64,000 nt of DNA from Umbelopsis ramanniana AG (GCF_025399195.1 NW_026252114.1:124001-188000), one strand, 5' to 3'. Numbered from the stretch's first letter, positions 21,887-33,705 are shown. Translations and numbers: made by a program. Notes: a model not told the origin generated them from the letters alone.

Positions 21887-22483
21887 TTAAAGAGTTTTGC
21901 AGATACCGTTGTGGCAGCTCTGATGGCAGTCATCGCTGGCGGTACAGCAGGCGCCGGTGGGGCCACCACCGTTACGCTTACCACTGTAACCGCTGGTGCA
22001 GGTAGGAGCAGGGGTGGCGGAAGTGAGGGTGATGGTAGCGATGGAAGGTTCGGCGGTGGCAGAGGAAGGAGTAGAGAGCTTGGGGACGGTGACCTTCTTG
22101 GAGGCGGTGAAAGTCTTGGAGCAAACGTAGTTGGTGAAGCTGACGGGGACGCTTCCAGAACCAACTTCGAGGCAAGGATAGACATCCTTGTCAGCGTTCA
22201 AAACATACTCGAGCTCGCTCTTTCCAGAGACGAGACCGAAATGAGCTGCGACACCAGAGCAGTTGGCATAGTAGATCCAGTCAATCTTGCTGTCGAGAAC
22301 AATCAAACCACCTTGAGCACAGCTGTTGCCAGCGGCATCATCGATCAAGGTAGGGTTGACGTAGGTGGAAGTAACAGCTCCAGTGGGGGCTTTGGTTGTT
22401 CCCCATGGCATGAAGTTGACTGAGTAGTAGTCGGCAGTGGCGACGCTGGCGAGGGCGGTCAAGGCAAGAAGAGAGAACTTCAT
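21887..22483 (-). CDS. Secreted cysteine-rich protein of unknown function
   Basis: Intronless, 198 aa. Signal peptide MKFSLLALTALASVATA, then a ~110-residue domain with four or five Cys and a Trp/Tyr-rich core (KIDWIYYANCSG, YVLNADKDVYPCLEVGSG), a Ser/Thr/Pro-rich linker, and a compact Cys-rich C-terminus (CTSGYSGKRNG, GACCTASDDCHQSCHNGIC) that looks like a knottin or small carbohydrate-binding module. A TATA-like CCTAAATAG lies on the minus strand at 22631-22640. No named family was recognised. The architecture suggests an extracellular or wall-bound protein, possibly an effector-like or carbohydrate-binding one; that is inference. Confidence 0.75.
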   Translation of the reverse strand: MKFSLLALTALASVATADYYSVNFMPWGTTKAPTGAVTSTYVNPTLIDDAAGNSCAQGGLIVLDSKIDWIYYANCSGVAAHFGLVSGKSELEYVLNADKDVYPCLEVGSGSVPVSFTNYVCSKTFTASKKVTVPKLSTPSSATAEPSIATITLTSATPAPTCTSGYSGKRNGGGPTGACCTASDDCHQSCHNGICKTL

Positions 22484-23577
22484 CTACGATGGATTCAAAA
22501 ACAAAGTGGTTAGTCGATTTTGCTGATCATCCTAGAGTATAGTGTCAATATAACGTACGATGGTGATAAAAAAGTTGTAAAAGAAAGAGTGGAAGTGGGC
22601 CTTTCGTGCTCAAGGTTGTCCAGCCAAGGGCTATTTAGGGAAGTAATTCAGGCATTTTTTGAAACTACGAGTTTGGATCTAATGCCCTTTTCATTACTGT
22701 ACAACATTCAGACAAGTCTTGACGTGCCACCAAGGAATTACAAGAACGAATGGCGCAGATTCGTACTATCCACACATTTTCCACAACCATGGCTTTAACC
22801 TATCTTCCACGCCCGTCGCCATTTCAACCCCCATAAAGAGTCCCTTTGGACGCGACAGAGAAGTAAGTTCTGGTATCATTTCTCGCAAGAGGCATTATTG
22901 TTGTGCAACCTGAGGAAAACCCGATCTGACTATAAACTTAAGGGAACGACATGTACTCTTTGTACAACTAGAGGTTAACCAATTTGTATCCTTTTTCTAT
23001 CACTAGTCCTTGCGCTCCAGGCCATAAACATGCTGAAGAAACATATGGGGCATGATTGGGCAGAGCCATTCTTGGTCAGATACCAAAAGTGTGCACAAGC
23101 AATTTAAACACTCCAAAATTGTAAGGTGTGTACGACCCTCAGGCCATGGTCCCAGCTCTTTTATTTCTCCTTCTAGGCTAATGATTTGCATCATGTGCTG
23201 TTAACGCGGTGGAAAAGAAACGAATACTAGCAAGATGAAGGTCGACCATGCTTAATGTATGCCGTGGGGTGATATCCTTCGCTTTTGGCGAGCGCCTCTG
23301 CCAAAGAAGTTTAATTTCGTCGACCATAACCGACCACTGATATAGCTGAGATTGATATTTTTTGGATTTCCGGAAAAACTATTTGTTCAGCTAATCCCTT
23401 TAGCGAATTGACTCAGGACAAATTTATATTTGATGCCTATTAAGAAAAAAAAAATTGCAGCACTTCAAGAAGGAGGGAAAATGTACAAAGAACCATCACA
23501 ACAACGATGTTTTTAAAACGTGTAAAAAAAAAAAAATTGCGTTGAGAGCGTGGTGATGCCTGGGGGTGGGGGGATAT
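22484..23577. other. Intergenic / no supported gene
   Basis: Promoter side of the secreted-protein gene and 3' side of the kinase gene. Only short frames without domains (for instance 22520-22798 plus and 23003-23194 minus). Homopolymer A runs at about 23443 and 23524. Confidence 0.45.
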
Positions 23578-25812
23578 TTACGTCGCATCAGCGTCCGTTG
23601 AACGCTGTCGTCCTCGGCCAATGACTAGTCCAGACAGCGTAGATGCTGAAGAGTCTTTTCGCTCAAGCGGCCAAGGACTGGAGTCGTAGTCACTGTATTC
23701 GTAACTATCATGGCTATAGCTATGATGATTACTCAGAATGCTCTCCTGATCTGCTTCAAAGGTATTTTCGAATTCAGGCATGACATTGGATGCAGGCAGA
23801 TCAGCTTGTCCATGAACTTGTGCATTTCGCAAATTCGTCAAGTTATCAGCTACTTGTTCGTCACCACCGAGACATGGCAAATCCTTATTGCGATTAGCAG
23901 AAAACTGGATAATTTCAGGTGTCGGGCGACCCGGTGTGGGTGAGGATGATGAGGAAGCGGTCTTAGAAAGGGGTGAATGGCTTTGGGGTGTATTGCCCTG
24001 ACTAGATAGGCTTTTGCCTTTACGTTTCATGTCGAAGGCTTGCGTAAAATGGGAAATAGAGCTCGAGAGTCGCTGGATACCACGGCGTATCTTTTCAGTA
24101 ATGGTGACAGCTCTAGACACTTCTTCGTCCGTCACCTCAACTGCTTTGTAATGGCGAGGATCCGCTTCTTCTTTCCATAATGCCGGATCCTCCAAATCAG
24201 CGGTTACCCAGGGATGAAGTCTAACTTGCTCCAGCGTAATACGTTGCTCAAAATCCTTGGTTAAAAGTTTGCAAAGTAAATCTCGCAGATCATCCTCAAT
24301 TTCGATATCCGCTGGGAATTCTAATGGTTGGATAGGTATCAACTTGAACAATTCGTACTCTGTTTCTGCTTCGAAAGGGCATCGGCCAAACACAAGGCAA
24401 TAAAGAGTCACACCTAACGCCCACACATCAATGGCCTTGGTTATTCGCGCCGCCGTATCATCTCCAACGGTACATAGTTCGGGTGCGAAGAAAGCTGGGC
24501 TGCCTGCGGTTTTGGCTAGTTCACGGGTGATGCGACTTCGTGAAGTTGCATCCTTGTTATCGTACGAGCTGTGATGATCTTCAGCCAATAGTTCGCTGAA
24601 ATAGGATACTCCAAAATCAGAGATCTTGACTATATGATCAGCAGTGAGGAGCAAATTCGCCGGCTTGATATCGCGGTGAACAATGCCCTGATAGTGAACT
24701 AGGTAGAATTTGCATTGAGAATAGATGTTCAGCAACAAACCAACACCATCACTTGTTTGAAGATTACTCACGATAGTCCAAGCCGCTCACAACGTCCCGA
24801 AATACCGCGCGCGCATCATCGATAGGCAAGATGGGACGATCATCTTCATCACGCCAGTGAATTTCACCACCTTCCATATATTCCAAAACTACATAAAAAA
24901 AAAACGTCAGATCATAAAATGACATCCAAATTTAACTTTCGACTGTTTTACTTACCCATATAGATCTTCCTACTAGCTGGATCATCAATGACTTCGAATA
25001 GCATGACGACATGAGGGTGTACACACTTTTTCAAAATAGCGATCTCTCTCTGGATTTTTTGCTCGGCAGGATTGTTGACAACCGCTCTCTCCTCTTCATC
25101 CACACTTTCACGGAGTGACAAGCCTAGCTGGCGTCTTCGAGATTCCTTATCAACAACCTTAATTGCCTAAACAAGATAGAGATTATATCAACAATGGAGT
25201 CATGAAAATAAAATAAAAATTCAAACAGCCGAAAAATAAGGATCGTCTAGCCATTGCCATTTTCGGATAACTTACCACCAAACCACCTCTTTCTGTATCT
25301 TCAGCGAGCTTCACCTTGCCGTGAACACCACGGCCTAGTTCCTTGATGATAAGATAGTCATTGATCATCTTTTTTCCGGTCAATGGGTCGTATTCCTTAT
25401 TGATGGTATGAGTCTCAATGACTGGTTTTGTCCGAGGTAAAATGTCCAGTGGTGGGGGAGAAGATTGGGCTTTTGAAGACCTTCGCGATCGGGGAGTGAA
25501 CCATGATGTTGAATCGGACGATAAATCTTCACGGGCATTGGGGTATGGTGGAGGAGTGTAGTCGTGATGAGATGCAGTGGATGCTTTCCGAAATAATGGC
25601 GAAAATGAGCGTCTACGCTGATCAGCCAGGTCGGGAATTGATGCTTGTGAATGGGTGGTAGAAATGTCTATTGGTAAGGATTCTAAGGATGGTAGTCGCC
25701 GAGCACCAAATGGGACCCGAGAATGTGGGCCATCTATGAATGGCGCTGTCGAAGCAGACGTCGTTGCTCGCCTTCTTCTTCCCACAAGTCCGTGGTTGGG
25801 AACAGGCAGCAT
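23578..25812 (-). CDS. CaMKK/Sak1-Elm1-Ssp1-like Ser/Thr protein kinase
   Basis: Four exons on the minus strand, 25812-25276, 25166-24956, 24888-24772 and 24698-23578, 661 aa. A Ser/Pro-rich N-terminus of ~145 residues leads into the kinase domain (about 150-440): INDYLIIKELGRGVHGKVKL (Gly loop), AIKVVDKES (ATP lysine), a long insert, LEYMEGGEI hinge, HRDIKPANLLL catalytic loop, DFGVSYFSELL, and an activation loop ending SPAFFAPEL. The RP-rich insert after the ATP lysine and the GSPAFFAPE segment are typical of the CaMKK-like kinases that activate Snf1/AMPK and act in polarity. The C-terminal 220 residues are Ser-rich and probably regulatory. Kinase identity is certain, subfamily likely. Confidence 0.9.
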
Positions 25813-26273
25813 GCTGAGTGGTTACAATAAAACAAAAAGCACTTTTGTGCCAACCAAATAAACAGTTATGTAAAAAAAATATAGTTAACTTTAAAGGCGG
25901 CCTCCGTTTCGCGTCATTCAAATCGGACTTTCAATCCTAATCCGTATTCGGATAGGATGTGAGTTGACAGAGAAAAGCAAAAGGGAGAAAAGATAGGATG
26001 GTTGGCATCAACTGCAATGAAGTGCTGGTGTGAGCATGTCAAAAACGAGACCTTTGAATGACCTTCATCCAGAACGCTGTATTTCAGACCTCTTGAAAAA
26101 CTTCTGATACATCATGGGGTCTGTCAGCATTGTTGTTGGTGGAGGGAGTGTGTGTGACGCTCATTGAGAGGTTCTTATTTCCTCACTCGCTTTTGCTCTT
26201 TTTCCCTGCTGCTCTCTTTTTTTTTTTCTTTCCCTTTTTCTCTCCGCGTTAGCTCTCTCACATTCCTCTTACA
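25813..26273. promoter_or_regulatory. Divergent promoter, kinase / PA-TM-RING protein
   Basis: 461 bp between start codons. A long pyrimidine tract (26180-26250) sits directly upstream of the rightward ATG and probably marks its transcription start region. Confidence 0.4.
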
Positions 26274-27412
26274 ATGCACACTTGGCTTGTCTACTTGGCA
26301 TGCCTGACGTGCTGCTTGTTTTCAGCTCATGCCGCCGTTGTCGTAGTTGTAAGTAATCCTGACTCAGTCTTGCACTCCACAAATATCCCTCATTAGCTTC
26401 AGTGCACCATGGGGGGTTTTTTCCCTGTTTTCTTGGCTGTTTCTTTTCCTGTCTATACACACCTTTATTTTTTCAAATGATGCATGGACCATACATATTA
26501 ATTCTATTTTCTTTTCTCTGCAAGGCTACAAATGAAACCTACTTAGATCGCATCGCAGCGTTTGGGCCACGAATTCCGGAAGAAGGTATCTATGGATTCT
26601 TGATAGAGCCATCAGATCGCTCTGGCTGTTCAGTAGTGGAGCCTGCAAGGTCGGAAAATTGGATAGCATTGTTAGAACGAGGCGGCTGTTCATTTATTGA
26701 GAAAGTGCGAAACATGCAAAGTAGTGGCGCCATTGCCGTCGCTGTAGGCGACCCTGACCACATTGGTTGGACTACCATGTTTGCTCCTGGTAAGTACTTG
26801 GTTTCCCGTTCATGACACATGGTTTCCTTCAACTCATGCTTTTTTAAACAGGTGACACTTCGGACGTTGAGATTCCCTCCGTGTTTTTATCGCAGCATGA
26901 ATATTTGGCACTACTGTATCTGTCAAAGCTGTTCAGCACTCCTATGCTGGTTCAAATGCTTCCAGATGACCTTCTCACATGGCCATTGTTGGACGTTCTT
27001 GTTATCGTTATTCTCTCTCCATCCATAATGATGATCTTTATTTATATCTCATGGAGAGTTCGTCAACGCCAGCGCCGTCAAAAAGATTTGGCTCCGCAAA
27101 ACGTCGTCACAAACTTGCCGGTCAAGGTCTTTCGACAGGTGGAGAGGAAAGAAAATGAGCCTGAAGAGTGTGCGATCTGCCTAGAGGACTACGTTGATGG
27201 TGAAGAGCTGAGAATACTACCTTGCAGGCATGAATTTCATGTTGGATGCGTTGACGCATGGTTAACAACTCGAAAGAAATTTGTAAGTCCTCGTCTGAAT
27301 TGGAAATACATCCGTTCATCAAAACTGAATCTTTATGCTACAGTGTCCTATTTGCAAGAGAAACGTCATGGACGACCACTCCACTGAGGCCACGCCCTTG
27401 TTGGATGTTTGA
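26274..27412 (+). CDS. PA-TM-RING E3 ubiquitin ligase (RNF13/RNF167-like)
   Basis: Four exons, 26274-26348, 26525-26789, 26852-27282 and 27344-27412, 279 aa. Signal peptide ([19 protein letters not shown]), protease-associated domain at about 30-150 ([57 protein letters not shown]), one transmembrane helix ([21 protein letters not shown]), a basic juxtamembrane stretch and a RING-H2 finger near the end: [37 protein letters not shown]. All eight C3H2C3 ligands are present. Members sit in endosomal or vacuolar membranes and ubiquitinate trafficking cargo. The RING is split by the last intron, which the splice sites resolve cleanly. Confidence 0.92.
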
Positions 27413-28175
27413 TTTCTTACCTACCTTTGTTGAATAGCACAGTCCCCCATTACATACGACCCAATACTTACACTCCTTGTACACTGTCTCCACTATACTC
27501 ATCGCCTTTTTAAATGCGATCAACTTTCCTCATCCCACTCAACTGTAACTGTTCAAAGATTTGCATATGTAGTCACCTCAATTTCATTCCGTTGGTCTGT
27601 CGTGTCCATCATCTTTTTTTCTATATTTTTCCTTTGTTGTACTGTACACTCTATTTTTTTCAAGGCTTCTCTTTTCTATTACTCTCATGGCCAAGTTTTT
27701 CCTAATAATGAATGTGCTTATAAGCTTTTATCATTAGATGAAATAAGGCATTGTTTTGAAGTTTGAATGTTTGGCGCAAAGACATGATTCAGTGCAGCCT
27801 CTTTATCTGCCGCAGCATCAGGATGCGCAGCAGCGACCAGTTTGCGGGTAATCAGGTCAAAGTGTTCGTGCTTGACCCAACCGAACTACAAACCCTGGGA
27901 TATGACTTTAGTTGTGTGTCATACCTTATTCACTGCGTGTGGGGACGGATAAATTCGATGACGTTGGAATTATTCATCTGCATGCTATAAAACTATAAAA
28001 TTTAACGCAACGGATAAATTCCATGAAACCCTTCAATTTGTAAGGTGGGAAAATTATAGCCGCGCTCCAGAGGATCAAGAATATAAGACAACCCTTTAGC
28101 TGATATTTTTGTTCCCAAGAAACTTCTACAATTTACAAAAACGCCATTCACCACATACAATCCACCCGACGCATC
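27413..28175. other. Intergenic / no supported gene
   Basis: 3' flank of the RING gene and upstream region of the questin-oxidase-like gene; pyrimidine-rich near 27600-27700. Short frames only. Confidence 0.45.
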
Positions 28176-29617
28176 ATGACTGGAACCGTCAACGCAAATC
28201 GAAATATGTTTTGTCCCCAAATTCCTTCTAAAAACATCTCCTTGGCTTTCCCCGGTATTACGGAAGACGCAAGAGACACTGTTGCTGATTTGCTATTGAA
28301 GAATCATGTTGAATATCATTGCTTTTTTAATGACAAAAAATTCCACAATCACTTGTCTCACGGTGTTCTCGCTGCATATTCACTGGGAGCCAAGCCTGAC
28401 AGGATTAAAGCCATTTATAGGGACCATGCAAATTATCAGAGACCCGTCGGTTCCGTGTTAACCACTTTTACAGAGTCCGATTGGAAATCCCAGCTTGGCA
28501 ATGCTGAATATTATGCTTCCTATTTGGAGTTCTTCCACAAAGAAGTGCAAAAACTCGGCCGAAACGAAGCCTTCATCAAGTATGCTTTGGATCCCGATAT
28601 GATTGGCCGTTCCTTCTCTGGAGCCTTCCACCCTCTCATTCATATGGGATACGGTTTTGATTTTGAGGTGGATGGCATATTGGTAGAAGGGCTGGCTATG
28701 GCTGCCCTATCGTCCACCTTGATGGGCAACGTCATCGTACGGCCCACCAGCTCCATTGAGAAAGTCGCCTCTAAAGTCGCTACTCAGCTCTCCCTGACTA
28801 AGAGCAGCAGTGAACCCAAAACCATTGTGGATATGTTAACAAGCATCCGAGAAGACCGTAATCTGGACGACGTATGCCCATTTTCACAGCCAGACAAGAC
28901 CGCACATGGTGCCAAAAATGAAAAGGCGATTAACAAGATCCAACAATGCCTAGCAGCGTGGGACGTGGATGGTACTACTTCCATTTCTGTTGTGCTTTAT
29001 ATATTCTCTTCTATTAACCAGTTGCTTTATTCTTTCGACTGCTTTTAGAAACAAAGGAAGATGTTGCAGCCAAGTCTATTGAATTGTACAAAGCATGTAT
29101 ACTGGCTCTTGGTGCCAGTGGATTGAAGTTTGGTCAAGCCAAACAAGATTTCTTTTTGTAAGTCCACATGTGAAAAAACTTTCCTGTCACTTTAGCTGAA
29201 TATTAACTTTTATATCATAGGATGCATGCTGTAACATCTGTACTATTTACTCATAAGATCGCCAACAGCCTGCCACCCAGCTATGCTGTATCGGTGATGA
29301 AATCCCATCTTGGTGTTGTTCTGATGTATTACATCTCACACGGACGTGCTAAAATAGACATTGACGCTCTGCTCAATTACAAAGGAAAGCAAGAGCTCAA
29401 TGCCACCAATCCATGGCTGTCTCTCATCCAGCGAGCCATCGATATCGATGAAGTCCATGTTACCAAAGTTGTTCGTGCCTGTGCATTTGGAGACCTTCTG
29501 TTTGGAGCCGAGGGCTCCTTCGATCAGATATGCGCCAAGACAGCTGAGGTGGCACTTGACTTGAACGGTGATTGGAATTTCGAAGGTGTCGGCTATGATG
29601 AGATTTACAAAAAGTGA
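28176..29617 (+). CDS. Questin oxidase-like protein (AflY-type family)
   Basis: Three exons, 28176-28971, 29049-29157 and 29221-29617, 433 aa. Family hallmarks include the HNHLSHGVLAAYSLGAKPDRI block (an H-x3-H pair), NYQRPVG, the YLEFFHKEVQKLG segment, SGAFHPLIHMGYGFDF (FHP-IH-GYG) and HAVTSVLFTHKI near the C-terminus. The prototype opens the quinone ring of questin in Aspergillus by a Baeyer-Villiger-type oxidation, but members occur widely outside secondary-metabolite clusters. No polyketide or NRPS gene is visible here, so the natural substrate is unknown. No signal peptide; likely cytosolic. Confidence 0.85.
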
Positions 29618-29928
29618 TCAAACAAACCAGTGTCGTACCGCTGCACTTCTCTCGATAGTCAAGTACGATAGCTCTCGTATTCCATCCGTACGATTTATAC
29701 CTTAACATCCATTGTGACCGAAAAGCGATAGTCTATTGCAAGTTATAGCTATGAGCATTATTTTTAACTGTATCTCAAACTTTATATTTTTTTACGCAAA
29801 TTGGAAAAAAACATATCATTAAACCTTGGTATAAAAGGACCTTTGGTATCAAAAAAGTAGGTGGATAGCGTCCAAGATAAAAAAAAAAACTATAAACAAA
29901 ATATCAAATCATGCTCAACGTGCGCCAT
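29618..29928. other. Convergent 3' intergenic region
   Basis: 311 bp of 3' flanks between the questin-oxidase-like gene and the leftward lectin gene, A/T-rich, no coding signal. Confidence 0.4.
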
Positions 29929-30786
29929 CTACAGGTCATAAGTAGCATTTGAGAAGGAATAATCGTCCTCTGCTTCGTCATCTGTCTGTGATTGTTCAGT
30001 TGGTGATAATGTGCTAGTGGACACAGTGACCAAGTCCCACAATTGATTTATATTATCTTCGTATTTGCGGTTATACAGGAGAACCTGAGCCCCTGGTTTG
30101 AGCGAATTGCCCTGATTGGCAAGCATTGTTAATAAACATCTTCCCGGAGTGATCCCTGTGGAGGTTGCACTTACCCGAATGTCCAGCACAAGATTAGGGT
30201 CGTTCCGAGGATAGAGATAGCCATCCTCTCGGTAGAACCATTTTTGATCGTTATTGCCCTCCACCATCTTGCGTTTCTGCTGTACAATCTGGCGATCATT
30301 CTGAAGGACTCCTGCATTGTCTTTTAGACCTAATATTCCACTGTTCATCCTCAAATCCCCTCGAGAATCCTCAACCTACCTCCATGCACGTCCAGAACTT
30401 TCATTTTGTCATAGTAGTATGTCAGTAGCTTCCTGCATTAATGACTCGTTCATTCTTGGCATAACCCTTACCTAAACCCGAATTCTTGTTGATCAAGTAG
30501 CCGCCATCATAGCTCCACAGCTGGAAGAAGCAGTCAGTTCATGTTATGCTTCAATTCGGGTTTTATTTTGTCTTGTTAGACTTGCCTGGTTATCGTTTAA
30601 CTTTTCCTTCTTGGGCCAGACGACGATTCTGGCTGCGGACTATCGAAAAGGCGATCAGTTTCGGACGTCTACCTTTTCTAAATCATACGCGAAAATTACT
30701 TTAATGGAATCCCATTCAACGTCGATCACCATCTTGTGTTCGCATCTTGATTGGATATAAAACCAGCCGGGAGGAAAGTTGCTCAT
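29929..30786 (-). CDS. Ricin B-type lectin-like protein (lectin A)
   Basis: Six exons on the minus strand, 30786-30700, 30639-30586, 30520-30472, 30397-30380 (18 nt), 30329-30175 and 30111-29929, 181 aa. It is a beta-trefoil with QxW-type repeats, read as GWFYIQSRC..MVIDVEWDSIK, ARIVVWPKKEKLNDNQLWSY, GLVLDV-like VLDVHGG, QKWFYREDGYLYPRNDPNLVLDI and VLLYNRKYEDNINQLWDL, followed by a short acidic tail. No signal peptide. The intron after NDNQ uses a GC donor (GCAAGT). It is the smaller of two adjacent, similarly split lectin genes. The family binds carbohydrates or lipids; ligand unknown. Confidence 0.88.
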
Positions 30787-31533
30787 AGTTACTCTGTCAC
30801 AACCTGGTATCCGCTCAAGCCGTTCTCAGTATTGCGATTTTGGCAGAGCTGTCACGGGTGATGGCCAATCAAATTGAGCCATTGATCTTGTATGAGCAAG
30901 GTGGACGATGGTTAATGGCTAGTTAAGCATATGACGTGCATTTGCACACCTGATGACATTCCAAAAGATAACAGGTGTCTTTTAGAGAGATATTGGGGGG
31001 TAAATCTTATGATACAGAGACTATGATCGGGCTACCGTCCGACTGTCCCTTTGATCTGCGATTGAAAAAAACCTGGGCTTGCTGTCAAGTCGCCAAGCCG
31101 TGACTGCCATCCAATCCTGGAAGAGTAGAAAAATTTTGTTCACGTTGTTCGATTTTCAAAACACCTTTTTCTCGTTTCAAGTAAGTATTTCAGTCATATG
31201 AAACTGCAGAAGTTTGAAGTAGCTGCAACGAACAAGTGATGCATAACCTTTTACGTCCGATTCCTGACGATCCACAAAATATACTGATTTAATGAAACTG
31301 ATGCTCGTTCCTGCTGCTTCAAACTACTCGATGATCGTTTTACCGCGTGATTAGTTGACTAATGTTATTGTTCTCGCAGATAACGTTACTGTACACCAGC
31401 CTACTGCACGCCGAGCAAATTAGACTGCAGCATAGCAAAGGTATGTATACAGTCAGTAGTATATTTAATAAAATCTTTATTGCATTTTACCTACGTAAAA
31501 CCATGGTCATCAAATATATGAGAATCAAAGGGG
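30787..31533. other. Spacer between the two lectin genes
   Basis: About 750 bp forming the promoter of lectin A and the 3' flank of lectin B. Short unsupported frames; no motif recognised. Confidence 0.4.
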
Positions 31534-33145
31534 CTAATATCCTGGTGGTGGAGGATAGCTGCCTTGTTGTTGGTTATAGCTATTTTGTGAATAGTATTGC
31601 TGCTGTTGCCCGTATCCACCTTGCTGGTTAGGAGGGGGAGGAGGGCTTGAATACCCGCCCTGTTGGCCGGGAGGGCTTGAATATCCACCTTGACCAGGAG
31701 GTGGTGGAGGATAGGCACCATAACTACCCTGTTGTACAGGTTGGGGTGGGTAGTTGCTATAACCTCCAGCAGATGGTGGTGGTGGTGGGGCATAGTTGTA
31801 CTTATCAGACTGTGGCGGGGGAGGTGGTGGGTAGTTTTGCTGATTTTGCTGATATGATCCCTCTCCATATTGATGGGGCGGAGGAGGAGGTCCACCGTAA
31901 CTTTGACTTGGTGATGTGCCGTAGTTTTGTGTTGGTGGTGGGCCGTAGCCTGGTGCAGGTGGCGAGCTATACCCTTGAGGTGGTGGATAATTGCCTTGTG
32001 ATGGCTGGGGACCCTGACTTTGAGGAGGTGGAGGTACAGGTCGATTTCCAGCTTGAGGATGAGCAGAGTGCAAGCTTTGAACCTGAGCGCTCCAATCTTC
32101 CTGGGAGGCCGTGGAGGTGGCTGTTCCAGAATACTGAAGTTGAGGTCTATCCGGCACTGACGTCAAGCCAGGTGGTACATTGATCTGAGCACCATAACCT
32201 GGTGTTGGTAATCCAAACGACTCTTTCTTATGCGTCATGGAGTCAGTAGCAGCCAAGTTCAAAGATCCTTCAAACTGAGCATGTGGCTCCATATCCCAAA
32301 GCTGATTCAGGTTATCATTTTCTTTACGATTATATAGAATAACACTTGCTCCATCTTTGGCACCGTCGCCCTAGATCACCCGTCATGGTCAGTATTCTAC
32401 AGAACATCAACTCATATATCATCTTGCCGTGCAACATACTTTAATATCCAAAACGAGATTTGGGTAGGCAGCACTATAAATGAAGCCGTTGTCGAATCCG
32501 AACTGAAATAAAAAAAAATTAGCCTGGATGTACACACTGATCATGTCGCCGCCGCTTATACACAAACCAACCTGTTGTTCTTGCTTGCCCGGCTTGCGGG
32601 AGTTCTGCACAACATTCTTCTCCTTCTTAAAGGCACCTGAGAAAACACATGATCAGGTTTCGCGGTCCTTGCTTCTATATATACCATACGTTCGAATACT
32701 TACTAGTACTAATGTCCAATACTACGATGGCCAATAAAATTTTCATTTCGGTTAGCATATGGGGTATTGCAAAATGGAAGTTTCTGAAGCAGTCGCTTTG
32801 TGTTACCTAAGCCCGACTTCTTGTTAACAAAGCAGCCATTGTCGTAAGCCCATAGCCTATGAACAGAGACAATAAGCACATGAATCCTAAGCTCCACAAC
32901 GCAACTTGCAATAACTACTTACTGGTTTTCGCTATCGTTGAACTTTTGTGGCCAGATAATTACATTTGCGCCGTCCTTTGAGAATGTATAGGTTACAACT
33001 TCAGTACGAGTGCGGTCAAAGTGAATGGTATATTCGCGAACAACGCATTCGTTCAACGTACCTTTGTTTGTCCGTCAAACACATCGAGTGCCGTGCCGTT
33101 CTTTCGAGAGATTATCCAAAAGTTACCTTGAGGGATCGAGGACAT
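31534..33145 (-). CDS. Ricin B-type lectin with Pro/Gly/Gln/Tyr-rich C-terminal tail (lectin B)
   Basis: Seven exons on the minus strand, 33145-33062, 32975-32923, 32856-32807, 32721-32704 (18 nt), 32636-32572, 32502-32440 and 32370-31534, 389 aa. The first ~150 residues are a beta-trefoil: GNFWIISRKNGTALDVFDGQ, GANVIIWPQKFNDSENQLWAY, GCFVNKKSGLVLDI, FIYSAAYPNLVLDIK and ASVILYNRKENDNLNQLWDM. The remaining ~235 residues are a low-complexity tail of PPPP, QGGYSSPP and GYGPPP units, resembling annexin/PRD-type adhesive tails. Exon borders largely match lectin A, including the 18-nt exon, so the pair arose by duplication. No signal peptide. The tail may drive phase separation or partner binding; that is inference. 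Confidence 0.88.
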
Positions 33146-33705
33146 TGAGTATGTAAGGAAGAAGCGAGTGGCCAGAGGACTGGCACGCACGTTTGCCTTA
33201 GCGTTTAGGCTGAAGGCGAATTACACGTGACTTGACTTGGCGTGCGATTTCAAACCGCCCTTCAAAGATACCTTTCAATTGATGTACTTTCTACCGTAAG
33301 TGGCTGGAAGATATTGAATTCAATGACGGTAATAATATCGTTAGGAGATTATGTATCTGGACATCCATATTTTGATTCACTGGTGGTGGAATATTTAAAC
33401 ACAGTAGCATGAACCATGAACTTTGAACTTTGAACTTCCAACATCACTCAAAAAATGATTGCCTCTAACCTTCAGATGTGTTCTTCTTTAATAATCCTGA
33501 GAAAATATTTCACAATTTATCGAAGTATTCGTCACGATACGACTTCAAGCAGTACAGTTGTACACACATTTTTTTTTCTTGCAACATAGGTGATTTTTTT
33601 AAAGGCAGCGTGATTTGGACAGTCAACGCCAGCAACGGTCCTCCTACCTTTTTCAGATAGAGATAATAGAATCATACTGCTATTTCAAATCCATTTTAGC
33701 TAGCT
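33146..33705. promoter_or_regulatory. Divergent promoter region, lectin B / SED5
   Basis: 560 bp between starts. Contains CACGTG at 33224-33229 and a short tandem GAACTTT repeat at 33418-33437. No gene recognised. Confidence 0.4.

Noticed and set aside
21875-22423. 182-codon Gly-rich plus-strand frame
   Set aside because: Antisense of the secreted Cys-rich gene; the Gly-rich composition comes from Ser/Thr/Pro codons on the other strand.
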